64,000 bases of DNA. It comes from Lachnospiraceae bacterium (GTDB taxonomy: Bacteria; Bacillota; Clostridia; Lachnospirales; Lachnospiraceae). Positions 24,504 through 31,415 of the stretch are shown here, piece by piece. The DNA lies in NCBI GenBank assembly GCA_015258065.1, contig JABZIZ010000012.1, forward strand, positions 1-64,000. Reading direction: 5' to 3'. The notes below the pieces were generated by a model that was not told the DNA's origin, ran no database searches, and saw only the letters and a program-made list of their open reading frames with translations. A program made the position numbers and the translations under genes. Each line of letters begins with the position of its first letter. Positions within the stretch are counted from its first letter, which is position 1.

Positions 24504-25385
24504 ATGTACAAAGAACTACGAACCGAGTTTGATACCAGACAGTATATGGTAAAAAAAGATTTTGAATTGTATTACTACTCGGATACAAAAATGAAGACCG
24601 TGGAAAACCACTTCCACAATTATTACGAACTGTATTTTTTTATTCGGGGAAATGTTCTTTTGGAAATCAATGACGGATCCTTCCGGCTCCTGCCAAGAGA
24701 CCTTGTTCTCATTCCACCAAAAACAAGGCATCGCCTGACTGTTCTGGATCAGGAGATGCCTTATCAACGATTTATTTTCTGGATCAGCGCGTCTTTCTAC
24801 AAGGACCTAATGCACCGATCGGGAGATTTTTGCTATCTTTTTCAAAAGGGAGAAAACGGTCAACAAAGTGTGTTCCATCTGGACGTGCTCAGTTTCAATA
24901 GCATTCAAACCAGAATCATTTCCCTCTTAGAAGAAATGCACACGGATCGCTTTGGACATGAAATCATGGTTTCGTCCTATGTAAATCAGCTCATCATGAC
25001 GCTCTCCCGCATGGTCTATGAAAAAGAGCATCCGGAGAGAGGGGGTAGAGAGCAATCCCTCTATCAAAACATTCTCGGTTACATTGAGACCCATGTAACC
25101 GAGAATGTTTCTTTAACCCAACTGGCAAAGACCTTTTTTGTCAGCAAATATTATATCTCTCACTTGTTCAAGGAGCAGATGGGCCTTTCCCTCCACCAAT
25201 ATTTATTGAAGAAGAGGCTCTCACTCTCCAAGGCCTTTCTGATCTCCGGTTCCGAAATGCAAACCCTACCTGAAAATTGCGGTTTCCATGATTATTCTAC
25301 CTTCTACCGCGCTTTTCGGAAGGAATTCGGCATCTCCCCCAGCCAATTCAAGAAATCGATGGAAAAAATGGAGAAGAGAGATTGA
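24504..25385 (+). CDS. AraC-family regulator with cupin sensor, divergent from uxuA
   Basis: The 293-residue protein has an N-terminal cupin (HFHNYYELYFFIRG, with metal or sugar-binding His) and a C-terminal pair of helix-turn-helix motifs beginning SLTQLAKTFFVSKYYISHLF and ending FRKEFGISPSQFKK. It lies back to back with the glucuronate operon and is its likely regulator. I choose ATG 24504 because AAGGAGG is 11 bases upstream; earlier in-frame ATGs lack a site. The codons for the start of the DNA-binding domain contain a perfect 18-base inverted repeat at 25067-25110, described separately. The stop is three bases from the stop of the convergent flavin reductase gene. Confidence 0.88.
   Translation: MYKELRTEFDTRQYMVKKDFELYYYSDTKMKTVENHFHNYYELYFFIRGNVLLEINDGSFRLLPRDLVLIPPKTRHRLTVLDQEMPYQRFIFWISASFYKDLMHRSGDFCYLFQKGENGQQSVFHLDVLSFNSIQTRIISLLEEMHTDRFGHEIMVSSYVNQLIMTLSRMVYEKEHPERGGREQSLYQNILGYIETHVTENVSLTQLAKTFFVSKYYISHLFKEQMGLSLHQYLLKKRLSLSKAFLISGSEMQTLPENCGFHDYSTFYRAFRKEFGISPSQFKKSMEKMEKRD
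25067..25110 (+). repeat. Perfect 18-base inverted repeat inside the AraC coding sequence
   Basis: Arms 25067-25084 and 25093-25110 (AACATTCTCGGTTACAT on the left and its exact complement on the right) flank an eight-base loop. In the plus-strand mRNA this would be a very stable hairpin, followed by TTTCTTT-like sequence. It encodes ordinary AraC residues (NILGYIETHVTENVS), so it is compatible with a normal protein. Confidence 0.85.
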
Positions 25386-25388
25386 ATT

Positions 25389-25961
25389 TCATGCCTTTTT
25401 ACGCACCGAAAAGCCGAAGGAGCCCAAGATTTCTCCCAGCGCATGGTATTTGCCGTGAGAATAGGCGATGAGCGGAATCTGTTCCATGTGAAAAACACCT
25501 TTGTCATCCAGGTAGGCAGCATCTACCTGTACCGAAACCACCTCTGCCAGGAAGAGGTCATGTGTTCCCAAAGGAAGAATCTGGCGAACCTTGCACTCCA
25601 GATTGACGGGGGATTCTTTGACCAGAGGGGCGCGGAGGATCGTCGCCTTTTCCTTCGTCAAATGAAGGTCTTCCCACTTGTTGATCTTCTGTCCTGTCGT
25701 GCACCCGGCACGGTCTGTCGCATAGGTCAGCTCTTTTGTGGTCAGATTGATTACAAATTCTCCACTTTCCTTGATCATGGCATAGGAATGCCTCTGCGGT
25801 CTGACCGAAATGGACACCATCGGCGGTTCGGAGCAGATCGTTCCCGCCCACGCAAGCGTAATTAAATTGCTCTCTCCCTCGTAATCTCCGCAGCTGACAA
25901 GAACGGCGGGCACCGGGTAAAGGAAGTTTCCCGGTTTTGCAAACGTAATTTTATCAGACAT
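25389..25961 (-). CDS. Flavin reductase-like FMN-binding protein
   Basis: The 190-residue protein has the flavin-reductase split-barrel fold. SNLITLAWAGTICSEPPMVS matches the FMN phosphate and isoalloxazine-binding region near residues 30-50, and VSIRVRPQ-type residues VSISVRPQRHSYAMI follow. In Clostridia such proteins bind FMN and pass electrons to unknown partners. It is 24 bases downstream of the MFS gene on the same strand and is probably cotranscribed. There is no signal peptide. Actual electron donor and acceptor cannot be told from sequence. Confidence 0.85.
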   Translation of the reverse strand: MSDKITFAKPGNFLYPVPAVLVSCGDYEGESNLITLAWAGTICSEPPMVSISVRPQRHSYAMIKESGEFVINLTTKELTYATDRAGCTTGQKINKWEDLHLTKEKATILRAPLVKESPVNLECKVRQILPLGTHDLFLAEVVSVQVDAAYLDDKGVFHMEQIPLIAYSHGKYHALGEILGSFGFSVRKKA

Positions 25962-25985
25962 TTCTTCTCCTTTTGCGTCAAGCGC

Positions 25986-27146
25986 TTAGTGGTTCATCCC
26001 CGTCGCCCTGTTGCATCTCTCCGTCATCACCACCATCAAAACCAGGAAAAAGAGCAGGTAAAACGGGAAAATCTGCATTCCTGTCTCATCGCTGATCAGA
26101 CCGAAGATTTTGGGGGCAAAGGTGCTGCCCACATAGGCAAAAGCCATTTCCATTCCGACCAACGACTGGGAGTTTTGTGCACCGAACCGCAGAGGGGTCG
26201 AGTGAATGATGCTGGGATAGATAGGGGCACAGCCTAACCCGACAAAAAGAAACCCGAATAAAGTCAGTTTCACTGGCAAAGGCAGCAGAACCACGAGAAT
26301 CCCTGCCAGGATCAGCCCCTCTCCCAAACGAATCATCGCCACATCTCCCAGCTTCTCTGAAATAAAACCAGAGATTCCTCTTCCCAGGGTGACTCCCAGA
26401 AAAGCCATGGAGGTGAATTTCGCCGCATCCGCCTCCGCCACCCCTCTCACCAGATGAAAGTAGGAAGAAATCCACAAACCGGTAGCAGCCTCGATGGAAC
26501 AATAGCATAAGAAGGACAGGAAGATGGCCTTGGCGCCCGGAAGTGCAAGCGCCTGCGATAGCGAAAGCACCCGTCTCTTCTCCGTCTCCTTGCGGTCATT
26601 CTCTTTTTTCCATAAAGGAGTAGAAAGCACCAGCAGGATGGTCAAAAAGATTTGCAGGTAGCCCACGGTACGATAGCCTGCCTGCCAATGATCTCCCTGT
26701 AAGAGGCAGATTCCCATAATGTAGGGTCCAAGTGTCGCCCCGATCCCCCACATACAATGAAGCCAGGACATGTGCCTTGCCTTATAATGCAGGGCAACAT
26801 AATTATTCAGAGCCGAATCCACCGCTCCTGCCCCCAGTCCGTAGGGAATGGCAAGGAAAACCAACTGCAGATAGGAGGTGGAAAGGGAAAAGCCAAACAG
26901 AGCCGTTGCCGTCAGCGCAACGGAAAAGGTCGTCACCCTTCCGGTTCCGAAGCGATGGATCAAACGATCCGCAAGCAGGCTTGAAACAATCGTACAGAAC
27001 GAAATGACCATGGAAATATTGCCGGCGGACTCCACCGTTGCATGTAAGGAGACATGCATCACAGGCCAGGCACTGCCAAGCAGCATATCCGGTAAACCGA
27101 GGGAAATAAAAGAAAGATAAATCACAGGAAGAAGAAAACCAACCAT
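25986..27146 (-). CDS. MFS transporter
   Basis: The 386-residue protein has about twelve hydrophobic segments and the MFS loop DRLIHRFGTGR between segments 2 and 3. It opens with LPVIYLSFISLGLPDMLLGSAWP, a pattern seen in FucP-like and related clostridial MFS carriers. The substrate is unknown; sugar transport is possible given the locus. The upstream part of the frame to 27173 starts at TTG; ATG 27144-27146 with AAAGG upstream is better. It lies directly downstream of the probable 6S RNA gene, so readthrough from that promoter may contribute to its expression. Confidence 0.82.
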   Translation of the reverse strand: MVGFLLPVIYLSFISLGLPDMLLGSAWPVMHVSLHATVESAGNISMVISFCTIVSSLLADRLIHRFGTGRVTTFSVALTATALFGFSLSTSYLQLVFLAIPYGLGAGAVDSALNNYVALHYKARHMSWLHCMWGIGATLGPYIMGICLLQGDHWQAGYRTVGYLQIFLTILLVLSTPLWKKENDRKETEKRRVLSLSQALALPGAKAIFLSFLCYCSIEAATGLWISSYFHLVRGVAEADAAKFTSMAFLGVTLGRGISGFISEKLGDVAMIRLGEGLILAGILVVLLPLPVKLTLFGFLFVGLGCAPIYPSIIHSTPLRFGAQNSQSLVGMEMAFAYVGSTFAPKIFGLISDETGMQIFPFYLLFFLVLMVVMTERCNRATGMNH

Positions 27147-27189
27147 CACAGACCTTTCATAAAAAACACCCAAAATGCCGGCTTCTGTT

Positions 27190-27373
27190 CTTTGACTCCT
27201 AGCTGTCTGCCAGGTGGGTTACCGCAAAAACCATCGCTGTCTTCCTCTCCCATAGCCGATCTGCGCATGCGCAGGACCGAAGGCGTGACATTGAAGATTC
27301 TACTATAGGATTCCCGTTTAAAGTAAATGTAGGTTCAAATACACAGAAGGTATCGCACATCTCAGGTGCTTAC
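27190..27373 (-). ncRNA. ssrS: Probable 6S RNA
   Basis: This non-coding block folds into one long irregular hairpin, the hallmark of 6S RNA, which binds sigma-A RNA polymerase. The 5' arm (complement of 27349-27365, CUGAGAUGUGCGAUACC) pairs with the 3' arm (complement of 27207-27223, GGUAACCCACCUGGCAG) at 13 of 17 positions. A large central bubble contains GAACCUACAUUUAC and ACGGGAAUCC, which I recognise from Firmicute 6S RNAs. A terminal stem has CCUAUAG/CUAUGGG and a GC-rich tip, CUGCGCAUGCGCAG. A promoter, TATAAT (27380-27385) with TTTCCA (27403-27408) 17 bases away, fits a start near 27373. The 3' end is approximate. A leader of the MFS gene is the alternative. Confidence 0.65.
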
Positions 27374-27419
27374 GAGACAATTATAAACGGAATGACGTGT
27401 TTTGGAAAGACTGACTTTT

Positions 27420-28310
27420 CTACCGTCTCTCCTCCGTTTTCTGAACAAGATTTGTTGCGACGGATGCAGCCTCCTGTGTCCCCCTTCGGTAACCGAAACG
27501 TAGCGCAGAAGTCGGACAGACGCTGCAACACTTCTTACAGCGAATGCACTCCGCAGAGTTTTGCTCTTTCACCGGATCAATATCCATCGGACAGCAGACA
27601 CTGCACTTTTTACAGTGGATACAGGAAGACTTCTGCAAGGACAGGTGGTAAAAACTGATTTTATTGCACAGTCCGTAAATCGCCCCCAGCGGACAAAGCA
27701 CCTTGCAGAAGAATCGCTCCGTCACCAGACAACCGACGATCGTGAGGGCGAGAATCACTGACTTCAACAGGGTAATCCCTCCCATCGTCTGAAAAAGCTC
27801 TTCATGCGTACTCAGTAGAGGAATCCCGCCTTCCAGCATCCCGACCGGACAGATGTATTCACAGTAAGCAGGAGCACCGATTCCCAGCGCCCCTGTGACA
27901 AAGACCGGCATCCACAAGACAAATACAACCAACAAGAAATATTTCAGATAAGTAAGCGGTTTCCAGATTCTCTTCCGAATCGGAAAGGGGATTTTATAAA
28001 GCAGCTCCTGCAACAGGCCAAAGGGGCAGACAAAGCCGCAGATCCATCTGCCGCACAAAACGCCAAGCGCAAGAATAAAGCCTACGACATAAAATGAAAA
28101 CTGAAAATTACTGGAACCCGACACCGCCTGCATCGCACCGATGGGACAGGCAAGTTTCGCCGCAGGGCAGGAATAACAGTTCATTCCGGGGTTACAGAAC
28201 TGTTTCCATTTGCCCTGATAAATCCTGCCGCCCACAAAGTTGGAAACATCGGAATTGGAAAAGCCAAAGGCTGCAATCTGTATCAGTTTTCTCTTGATTT
28301 CCTCTTTCAT
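27420..28310 (-). CDS. NapH/YccM-like membrane ferredoxin
   Basis: The 296-residue membrane iron-sulfur protein has about five hydrophobic segments and several Cys motifs: CNPGMNCYSCPAAKLACPIG near residue 39, CGFVCPFG and CEYICPVG in the membrane part, and two C-terminal 4Fe-4S clusters (CIHCKKCSVCCP, CIRCKKCCSVCP). It would carry electrons across or at the cytoplasmic membrane. It follows a CXXC membrane peptide and a TlpA-like lipoprotein, so it probably feeds reductant to an extracytoplasmic thiol system; that is inference. GAGGAAA precedes its ATG. Confidence 0.88.
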   Translation of the reverse strand: MKEEIKRKLIQIAAFGFSNSDVSNFVGGRIYQGKWKQFCNPGMNCYSCPAAKLACPIGAMQAVSGSSNFQFSFYVVGFILALGVLCGRWICGFVCPFGLLQELLYKIPFPIRKRIWKPLTYLKYFLLVVFVLWMPVFVTGALGIGAPAYCEYICPVGMLEGGIPLLSTHEELFQTMGGITLLKSVILALTIVGCLVTERFFCKVLCPLGAIYGLCNKISFYHLSLQKSSCIHCKKCSVCCPMDIDPVKEQNSAECIRCKKCCSVCPTSALRFGYRRGTQEAASVATNLVQKTEERR

Positions 28311-28317
28311 TTTCCTC

Positions 28318-28464
28318 TCATCCCAGTCCGATGCATTCCAGACAGATATTGACGGCCTTATTCAGGACAATCGGCGCTTCCCCGCGGAAATATCCGTAGA
28401 CGAGGAAGCAGACCGACAGGGACAGCAGTAGGATCTGCAGTGCCCTCCTGCCTTTATTTCTCAT
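28318..28464 (-). CDS. CD1871A-family CXXC membrane peptide, 48 residues
   Basis: This small gene starts at ATG 28462-28464 and ends at TGA 28318-28320. The peptide begins MRNKGRRALQ and has one hydrophobic helix (ILLLSLSVCFLVYGYF). It ends in CLECIGLG, a CXXC motif near the C-terminus. That layout is typical of the CD1871A-type CXXC proteins found between TlpA and NapH-like genes in Clostridia. Its start overlaps the TlpA gene by 11 bases, so translation is coupled. The CXXC would lie outside the membrane or at its face and could exchange thiols or bind a cofactor; its function is not established. Confidence 0.82.
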   Translation of the reverse strand: MRNKGRRALQILLLSLSVCFLVYGYFRGEAPIVLNKAVNICLECIGLG

Positions 28465-29077
28465 TCAGATAATCCTCCACAAACTTCTTGTAAGCAGGGA
28501 CATTGGCGCCGATAATCGGTTCCCCGACCAGCTTTCCGTCCTTGTCTACAAAGATGGTGGTAGGAACTCCTACCATATGCTTCAGATACTCCTGAAAGGC
28601 AATTCTTCCAATGATGTTGGTGTATTTCACCTTGGTCGCCGCAACGATTTTCTTCGCATCCTGATAGGTGCTGTCCTCTTCACTGGTCACATCCATCATC
28701 ACGCCAAGCAGTTGAACGTTATCCGGCAGTTCCTCCGACCATTTCTCCAGTTCCGGCATTTCTCCGATACAGGGGCCGCAAAAGGTTCCCCAGAAATTCA
28801 CGACCGTCAGGTCCGCCTTTGCGAAAAAGTCATTGGTCACCTCGTTGCCTTCCAAATCCTTCACCTTAAAGTCGGGAACCGGAGAGGGATACCCGGAAAC
28901 CGTCTGCATGGACTGCTCCCTTCCGCTCTCATTCTGTGCATCCTGGCTTTCTGCCTGTGCCGCACTCTGGCTTCCTGTCTGCTTCGCATCTTGTCCAGAC
29001 ACCTTTGCGGCGCAGGCGCTCAAGCTGCAAAGGGTCGCCACTGCAAGCAATAAACAGCTGATTTTCTTTATCTTCAT
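28454..29077 (-). CDS. TlpA-like thiol:disulfide oxidoreductase lipoprotein
   Basis: The 207-residue protein has a lipoprotein signal (KKISCLLLAVATLCSLSAC, lipobox LSAC with the Cys near 22), then a Gln/Ser-rich linker and a thioredoxin-like domain. The active site is FCGPC in WGTFCGPCIGEMPEL near residue 100, and a cis-Pro segment VGVPTTIFVD follows. It should be anchored outside the membrane and reduce or exchange disulfides. I start at ATG 29075-29077 with GGAGGA upstream. It is the first gene of the redox trio with the CXXC peptide and the NapH-like protein. It lies 40 bases past rimM, so cotranscription with the ribosomal genes is possible. Confidence 0.88.
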   Translation of the reverse strand: MKIKKISCLLLAVATLCSLSACAAKVSGQDAKQTGSQSAAQAESQDAQNESGREQSMQTVSGYPSPVPDFKVKDLEGNEVTNDFFAKADLTVVNFWGTFCGPCIGEMPELEKWSEELPDNVQLLGVMMDVTSEEDSTYQDAKKIVAATKVKYTNIIGRIAFQEYLKHMVGVPTTIFVDKDGKLVGEPIIGANVPAYKKFVEDYLNEK

Positions 29078-29117
29078 TCGAACTCCTCCAAATTTTAGCT
29101 TCAATTCGCATCTGACA

Positions 29118-29642
29118 CTAATCGTCAAATAATCCTTCCATCCTGTGGATGGTCATACGGGAAGCATCCAGATCAATCTCCTTAATACAGTCTTTGATCG
29201 CAGGTAAAAGCACTTCCTTCTCCCCGCCGGGCAGACTTACTTCGTACACATCGTTGGCATAGGTTTCCAGTACGGCCTTCAAGGTTCCGACCAGAACCCC
29301 CTCCTCATCGTAGACGGAAAGGCCAATGAGGTCTGCGGCATAATACTCTCCCTCTTCTAAAGGGATCGCATCCTCTCTTGCCACCCAGAGTGAACAGCCG
29401 TGCAGCCTCTCTACCTGGGAAATATCTTGAAATTCGTCGCACTTCAGAATCACAAATTTACCGGCATCCTTTGTGGAAGCCACATGAAGCTCCCGCGCCT
29501 CTCCTTTGTCATTTTCCAAAAAAACCTTCTTCAGTGTACGAAATCTCTTTCGATCGTCCGTTGTTGGAAAAACCTTGCATTCTCCTTTTAGGCCGTGTGG
29601 AGAGACCACGACTCCAATTTGAAACTTTTCAGTCAGTGGCAT
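29118..29642 (-). CDS. rimM: Ribosome maturation factor RimM
   Basis: RimM helps mature the 30S head and binds S19. The 174-residue protein starts at MPLTEKFQIGVVVSPHGLKG, the typical RimM opening with the conserved PHGLKGE, and has a PRC-barrel in the C-terminal half (YYAADLIGLSVY). The ATG at 29640-29642 has AGGAGG upstream. The much longer frame to 29945 is a shadow of trmD. It overlaps the end of trmD by 14 bases. Gene order is unusual: rimM normally precedes trmD, and here it follows. Confidence 0.93.
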   Translation of the reverse strand: MPLTEKFQIGVVVSPHGLKGECKVFPTTDDRKRFRTLKKVFLENDKGEARELHVASTKDAGKFVILKCDEFQDISQVERLHGCSLWVAREDAIPLEEGEYYAADLIGLSVYDEEGVLVGTLKAVLETYANDVYEVSLPGGEKEVLLPAIKDCIKEIDLDASRMTIHRMEGLFDD

Positions 29643-30411
29643 CTTCTCCTCCTTCCCTCCTCCTGCTCTTCCTTTTCTTCTTCGGTTTACCATAGTCCGG
29701 ATGTGCCTGCATCCACTGCGCATAAAGCTCCGGTCGCCTCTCCTTCGTTCTCTGTACCGATTCCGAAAGACGCCAGGCATCCACACGCCCATGGTCGCCG
29801 GAAAGGAGAATCTCCGGCACCCGCCTCTTCCTCCAGACCTCCGGTCTCGAATACTGGGGGTATTCCAGCAACCCGTCCGTAAAGGACTCATCCACTGCAG
29901 AATCCTCATTATGTAAGACCCCCGGCACGAGTCTCGCAATGGCATCGATCATCACCATGGATGCCAGCTCTCCACCGGTCAGTACATAATCCCCGATGGA
30001 ATAGGGTTCCGCCCCGATCTCTTCAATGACACGCTCATCCACCCCTTCGTAATGGCCGCATAGAAAAATCAGATTGTCTTCTTTCGCCAACTCTCTTGCA
30101 GCCTGCTGTGTGAAAAGCTGTCCCTGCGGCGTCACATAAATCACACGAGGTTTTCTTTGTCCTTTTCCCTCTTCTACCTGTCTCCTCACCTCCAGGAAAC
30201 AGTCATAGATCGGCTGCGCCTGCATCAGCATGCCCGCGCCTCCTCCATAAGTATAATCATCGACGCTGTGGTGCTTTTTGTCCGCAGAGTAATCCCGAAT
30301 CTGGTAGGTGAAAAGATGCAGATATCCTGCCTCCATGGCACGGTACAGAATCCCCTGCGTCACCCCCTGCCTCACCATATCCGGAAAAAGTGTCATTACA
30401 TGAAAATTCAT
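29629..30411 (-). CDS. trmD: tRNA (guanine-N1-)-methyltransferase TrmD
   Basis: TrmD methylates G37 of tRNAs with AdoMet to prevent frameshifting. The 260-residue protein has the knot motifs: MNFHVMTLFPDM at the start, YTYGGGAGMLMQAQP near residue 54, LCGHYEGVDERV near 117 and YSIGDYVLTGGELA near 137. These are invariant family segments. The C-terminal tail is basic (KPKKKRKSRRREGG) and somewhat longer than usual. It sits after khpA and before rimM. An exact family call. Confidence 0.97.
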   Translation of the reverse strand: MNFHVMTLFPDMVRQGVTQGILYRAMEAGYLHLFTYQIRDYSADKKHHSVDDYTYGGGAGMLMQAQPIYDCFLEVRRQVEEGKGQRKPRVIYVTPQGQLFTQQAARELAKEDNLIFLCGHYEGVDERVIEEIGAEPYSIGDYVLTGGELASMVMIDAIARLVPGVLHNEDSAVDESFTDGLLEYPQYSRPEVWRKRRVPEILLSGDHGRVDAWRLSESVQRTKERRPELYAQWMQAHPDYGKPKKKRKSRRREGGEDATD

Positions 30412-30475
30412 TTTTTTACTTTCTTAAAAAGAAACATCCGAAAGCACCGTTGTCTACTTTCGAATGTTCGCTTCC

Positions 30476-30703
30476 CTATCTGATATCCACATCCACCTTG
30501 AGATTTTCTCTGGTTGATGCTGCCTTGACCACAGCACGGATCGCTTTGGCGATTCTCCCCTGTTTCCCGATCACCTTGCCCATATCGGATGGCGCGACAT
30601 GCAGGGCAAAAACCACGACATCGTCCTTCCTCTCCTCCTCAACCTGAACCTCTTCCGGATGGTCTACCAGCGCTTTCGCGATTACTTCGACCAATTCCTT
30701 CAC
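30476..30703 (-). CDS. khpA: KH-domain RNA-binding protein KhpA (YlqC)
   Basis: The 75-residue protein is a single KH domain with the GxxG loop in GKVIGKQGRIAKAIRAVV. It binds RNA and in Firmicutes pairs with KhpB/Jag to influence small RNAs and cell elongation. It lies 20 bases after rpsP and before trmD, the standard position. No other domain is present. Confidence 0.94.
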   Translation of the reverse strand: MKELVEVIAKALVDHPEEVQVEEERKDDVVVFALHVAPSDMGKVIGKQGRIAKAIRAVVKAASTRENLKVDVDIR

Positions 30704-30723
30704 AGTTTGCCTCCCGGTGCGCC

Positions 30724-30963
30724 TTATTTCACACCTGCGATGCGAAACAGCTTGCTCACCGTATCCGTCGGCTGCGCACCGTTAGAAAGCCACTTCTTCG
30801 CCAGCTCCTCATCCACCTTCACGGTTCCCGGATTGGTATTCGGATCATAGGTTCCGATCTGCTCGATGAATCTTCCGTCTACCGGGAATTTGGAATCCGA
30901 TACGATAATCTTGTAAAAAGGGGTCTTCTTCTTGCCGATTCTCTTGAGTCTGATTTTTACCAT
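30724..30963 (-). CDS. rpsP: 30S ribosomal protein bS16
   Basis: The 79-residue ribosomal protein has the conserved start [20 protein letters not shown] and the family core [17 protein letters not shown]. It binds 16S rRNA early in 30S assembly. It lies 12 bases after ylxM and 20 before khpA in an operon driven by the promoter at 31353-31381. Confidence 0.98.
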   Translation of the reverse strand: MVKIRLKRIGKKKTPFYKIIVSDSKFPVDGRFIEQIGTYDPNTNPGTVKVDEELAKKWLSNGAQPTDTVSKLFRIAGVK

Positions 30964-30975
30964 TGCTTCTTCTCC

Positions 30976-31332
30976 TTAGTCCTGTGAAATCGCCTGCAGC
31001 ATCAGCTGAAGCTTTTCCTCTGTTCCTGCGGCCAGTTCCTCGCGGCTTAACGAAGCATCCTGACACAAGGTGCTCGTCTCTTCACAGAGAGCCTGTAGTC
31101 TCTGAAAACGCTCGATCATGTGAAGCTTCTCTTCGTATGCTTCCATGGTTCTGGTACAGCGTCTGATCAGATCATGCACTCCCTGCTTGGTGATGCCGTT
31201 TTCCTTCGCAATCTCGTTTAAAGAAAGGTCTTCATAAACGGCAGCCTCATAAATCTGCCTCTGGTGAACCGTTAACAGTTCCCCATAGAAGTCATAGAGC
31301 CTCCCCAAACCGATAATCCCGTCCATCACCAC
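30976..31332 (-). CDS. ylxM: YlxM/p13 family signal recognition accessory protein
   Basis: The 118-residue helical protein contains a helix-turn-helix like that of sigma region 4 (LSLNEIAKENGITKQGVHDLIRR, given as LNEIAKENGITKQGV). It is the usual neighbour of ffh and is thought to help the signal recognition particle GTPase. The C-terminal half is a charged helix. It begins a transcript from the strong promoter at 31353-31381, separate from ffh upstream. Confidence 0.92.
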   Translation of the reverse strand: MVMDGIIGLGRLYDFYGELLTVHQRQIYEAAVYEDLSLNEIAKENGITKQGVHDLIRRCTRTMEAYEEKLHMIERFQRLQALCEETSTLCQDASLSREELAAGTEEKLQLMLQAISQD

Positions 31333-31352
31333 CTCTTCTCTCTGGCAAAAGA

Positions 31353-31381
31353 AGTATAACCGGATCTTCTAACCGTGTCAA
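31353..31381 (-). promoter_or_regulatory. Sigma-A promoter of ylxM-rpsP-khpA-trmD-rimM
   Basis: TTGACA (31376-31381) and TATACT (31353-31358) on the minus strand are 17 bases apart, between ffh and ylxM. The predicted start is about 15 bases upstream of the ylxM ATG, so the leader is very short. Confidence 0.8.
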
Positions 31382-31415
31382 GTATTTTATCTTTACCCCT
31401 TCAAGCATCTTCGCT

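Noticed and set aside
29643..29945. Long upstream extension of the rimM frame
   Set aside because: It lies wholly within trmD in another frame and has Arg-rich composition; the AGGAGG-preceded ATG at 29642 gives a normal RimM.
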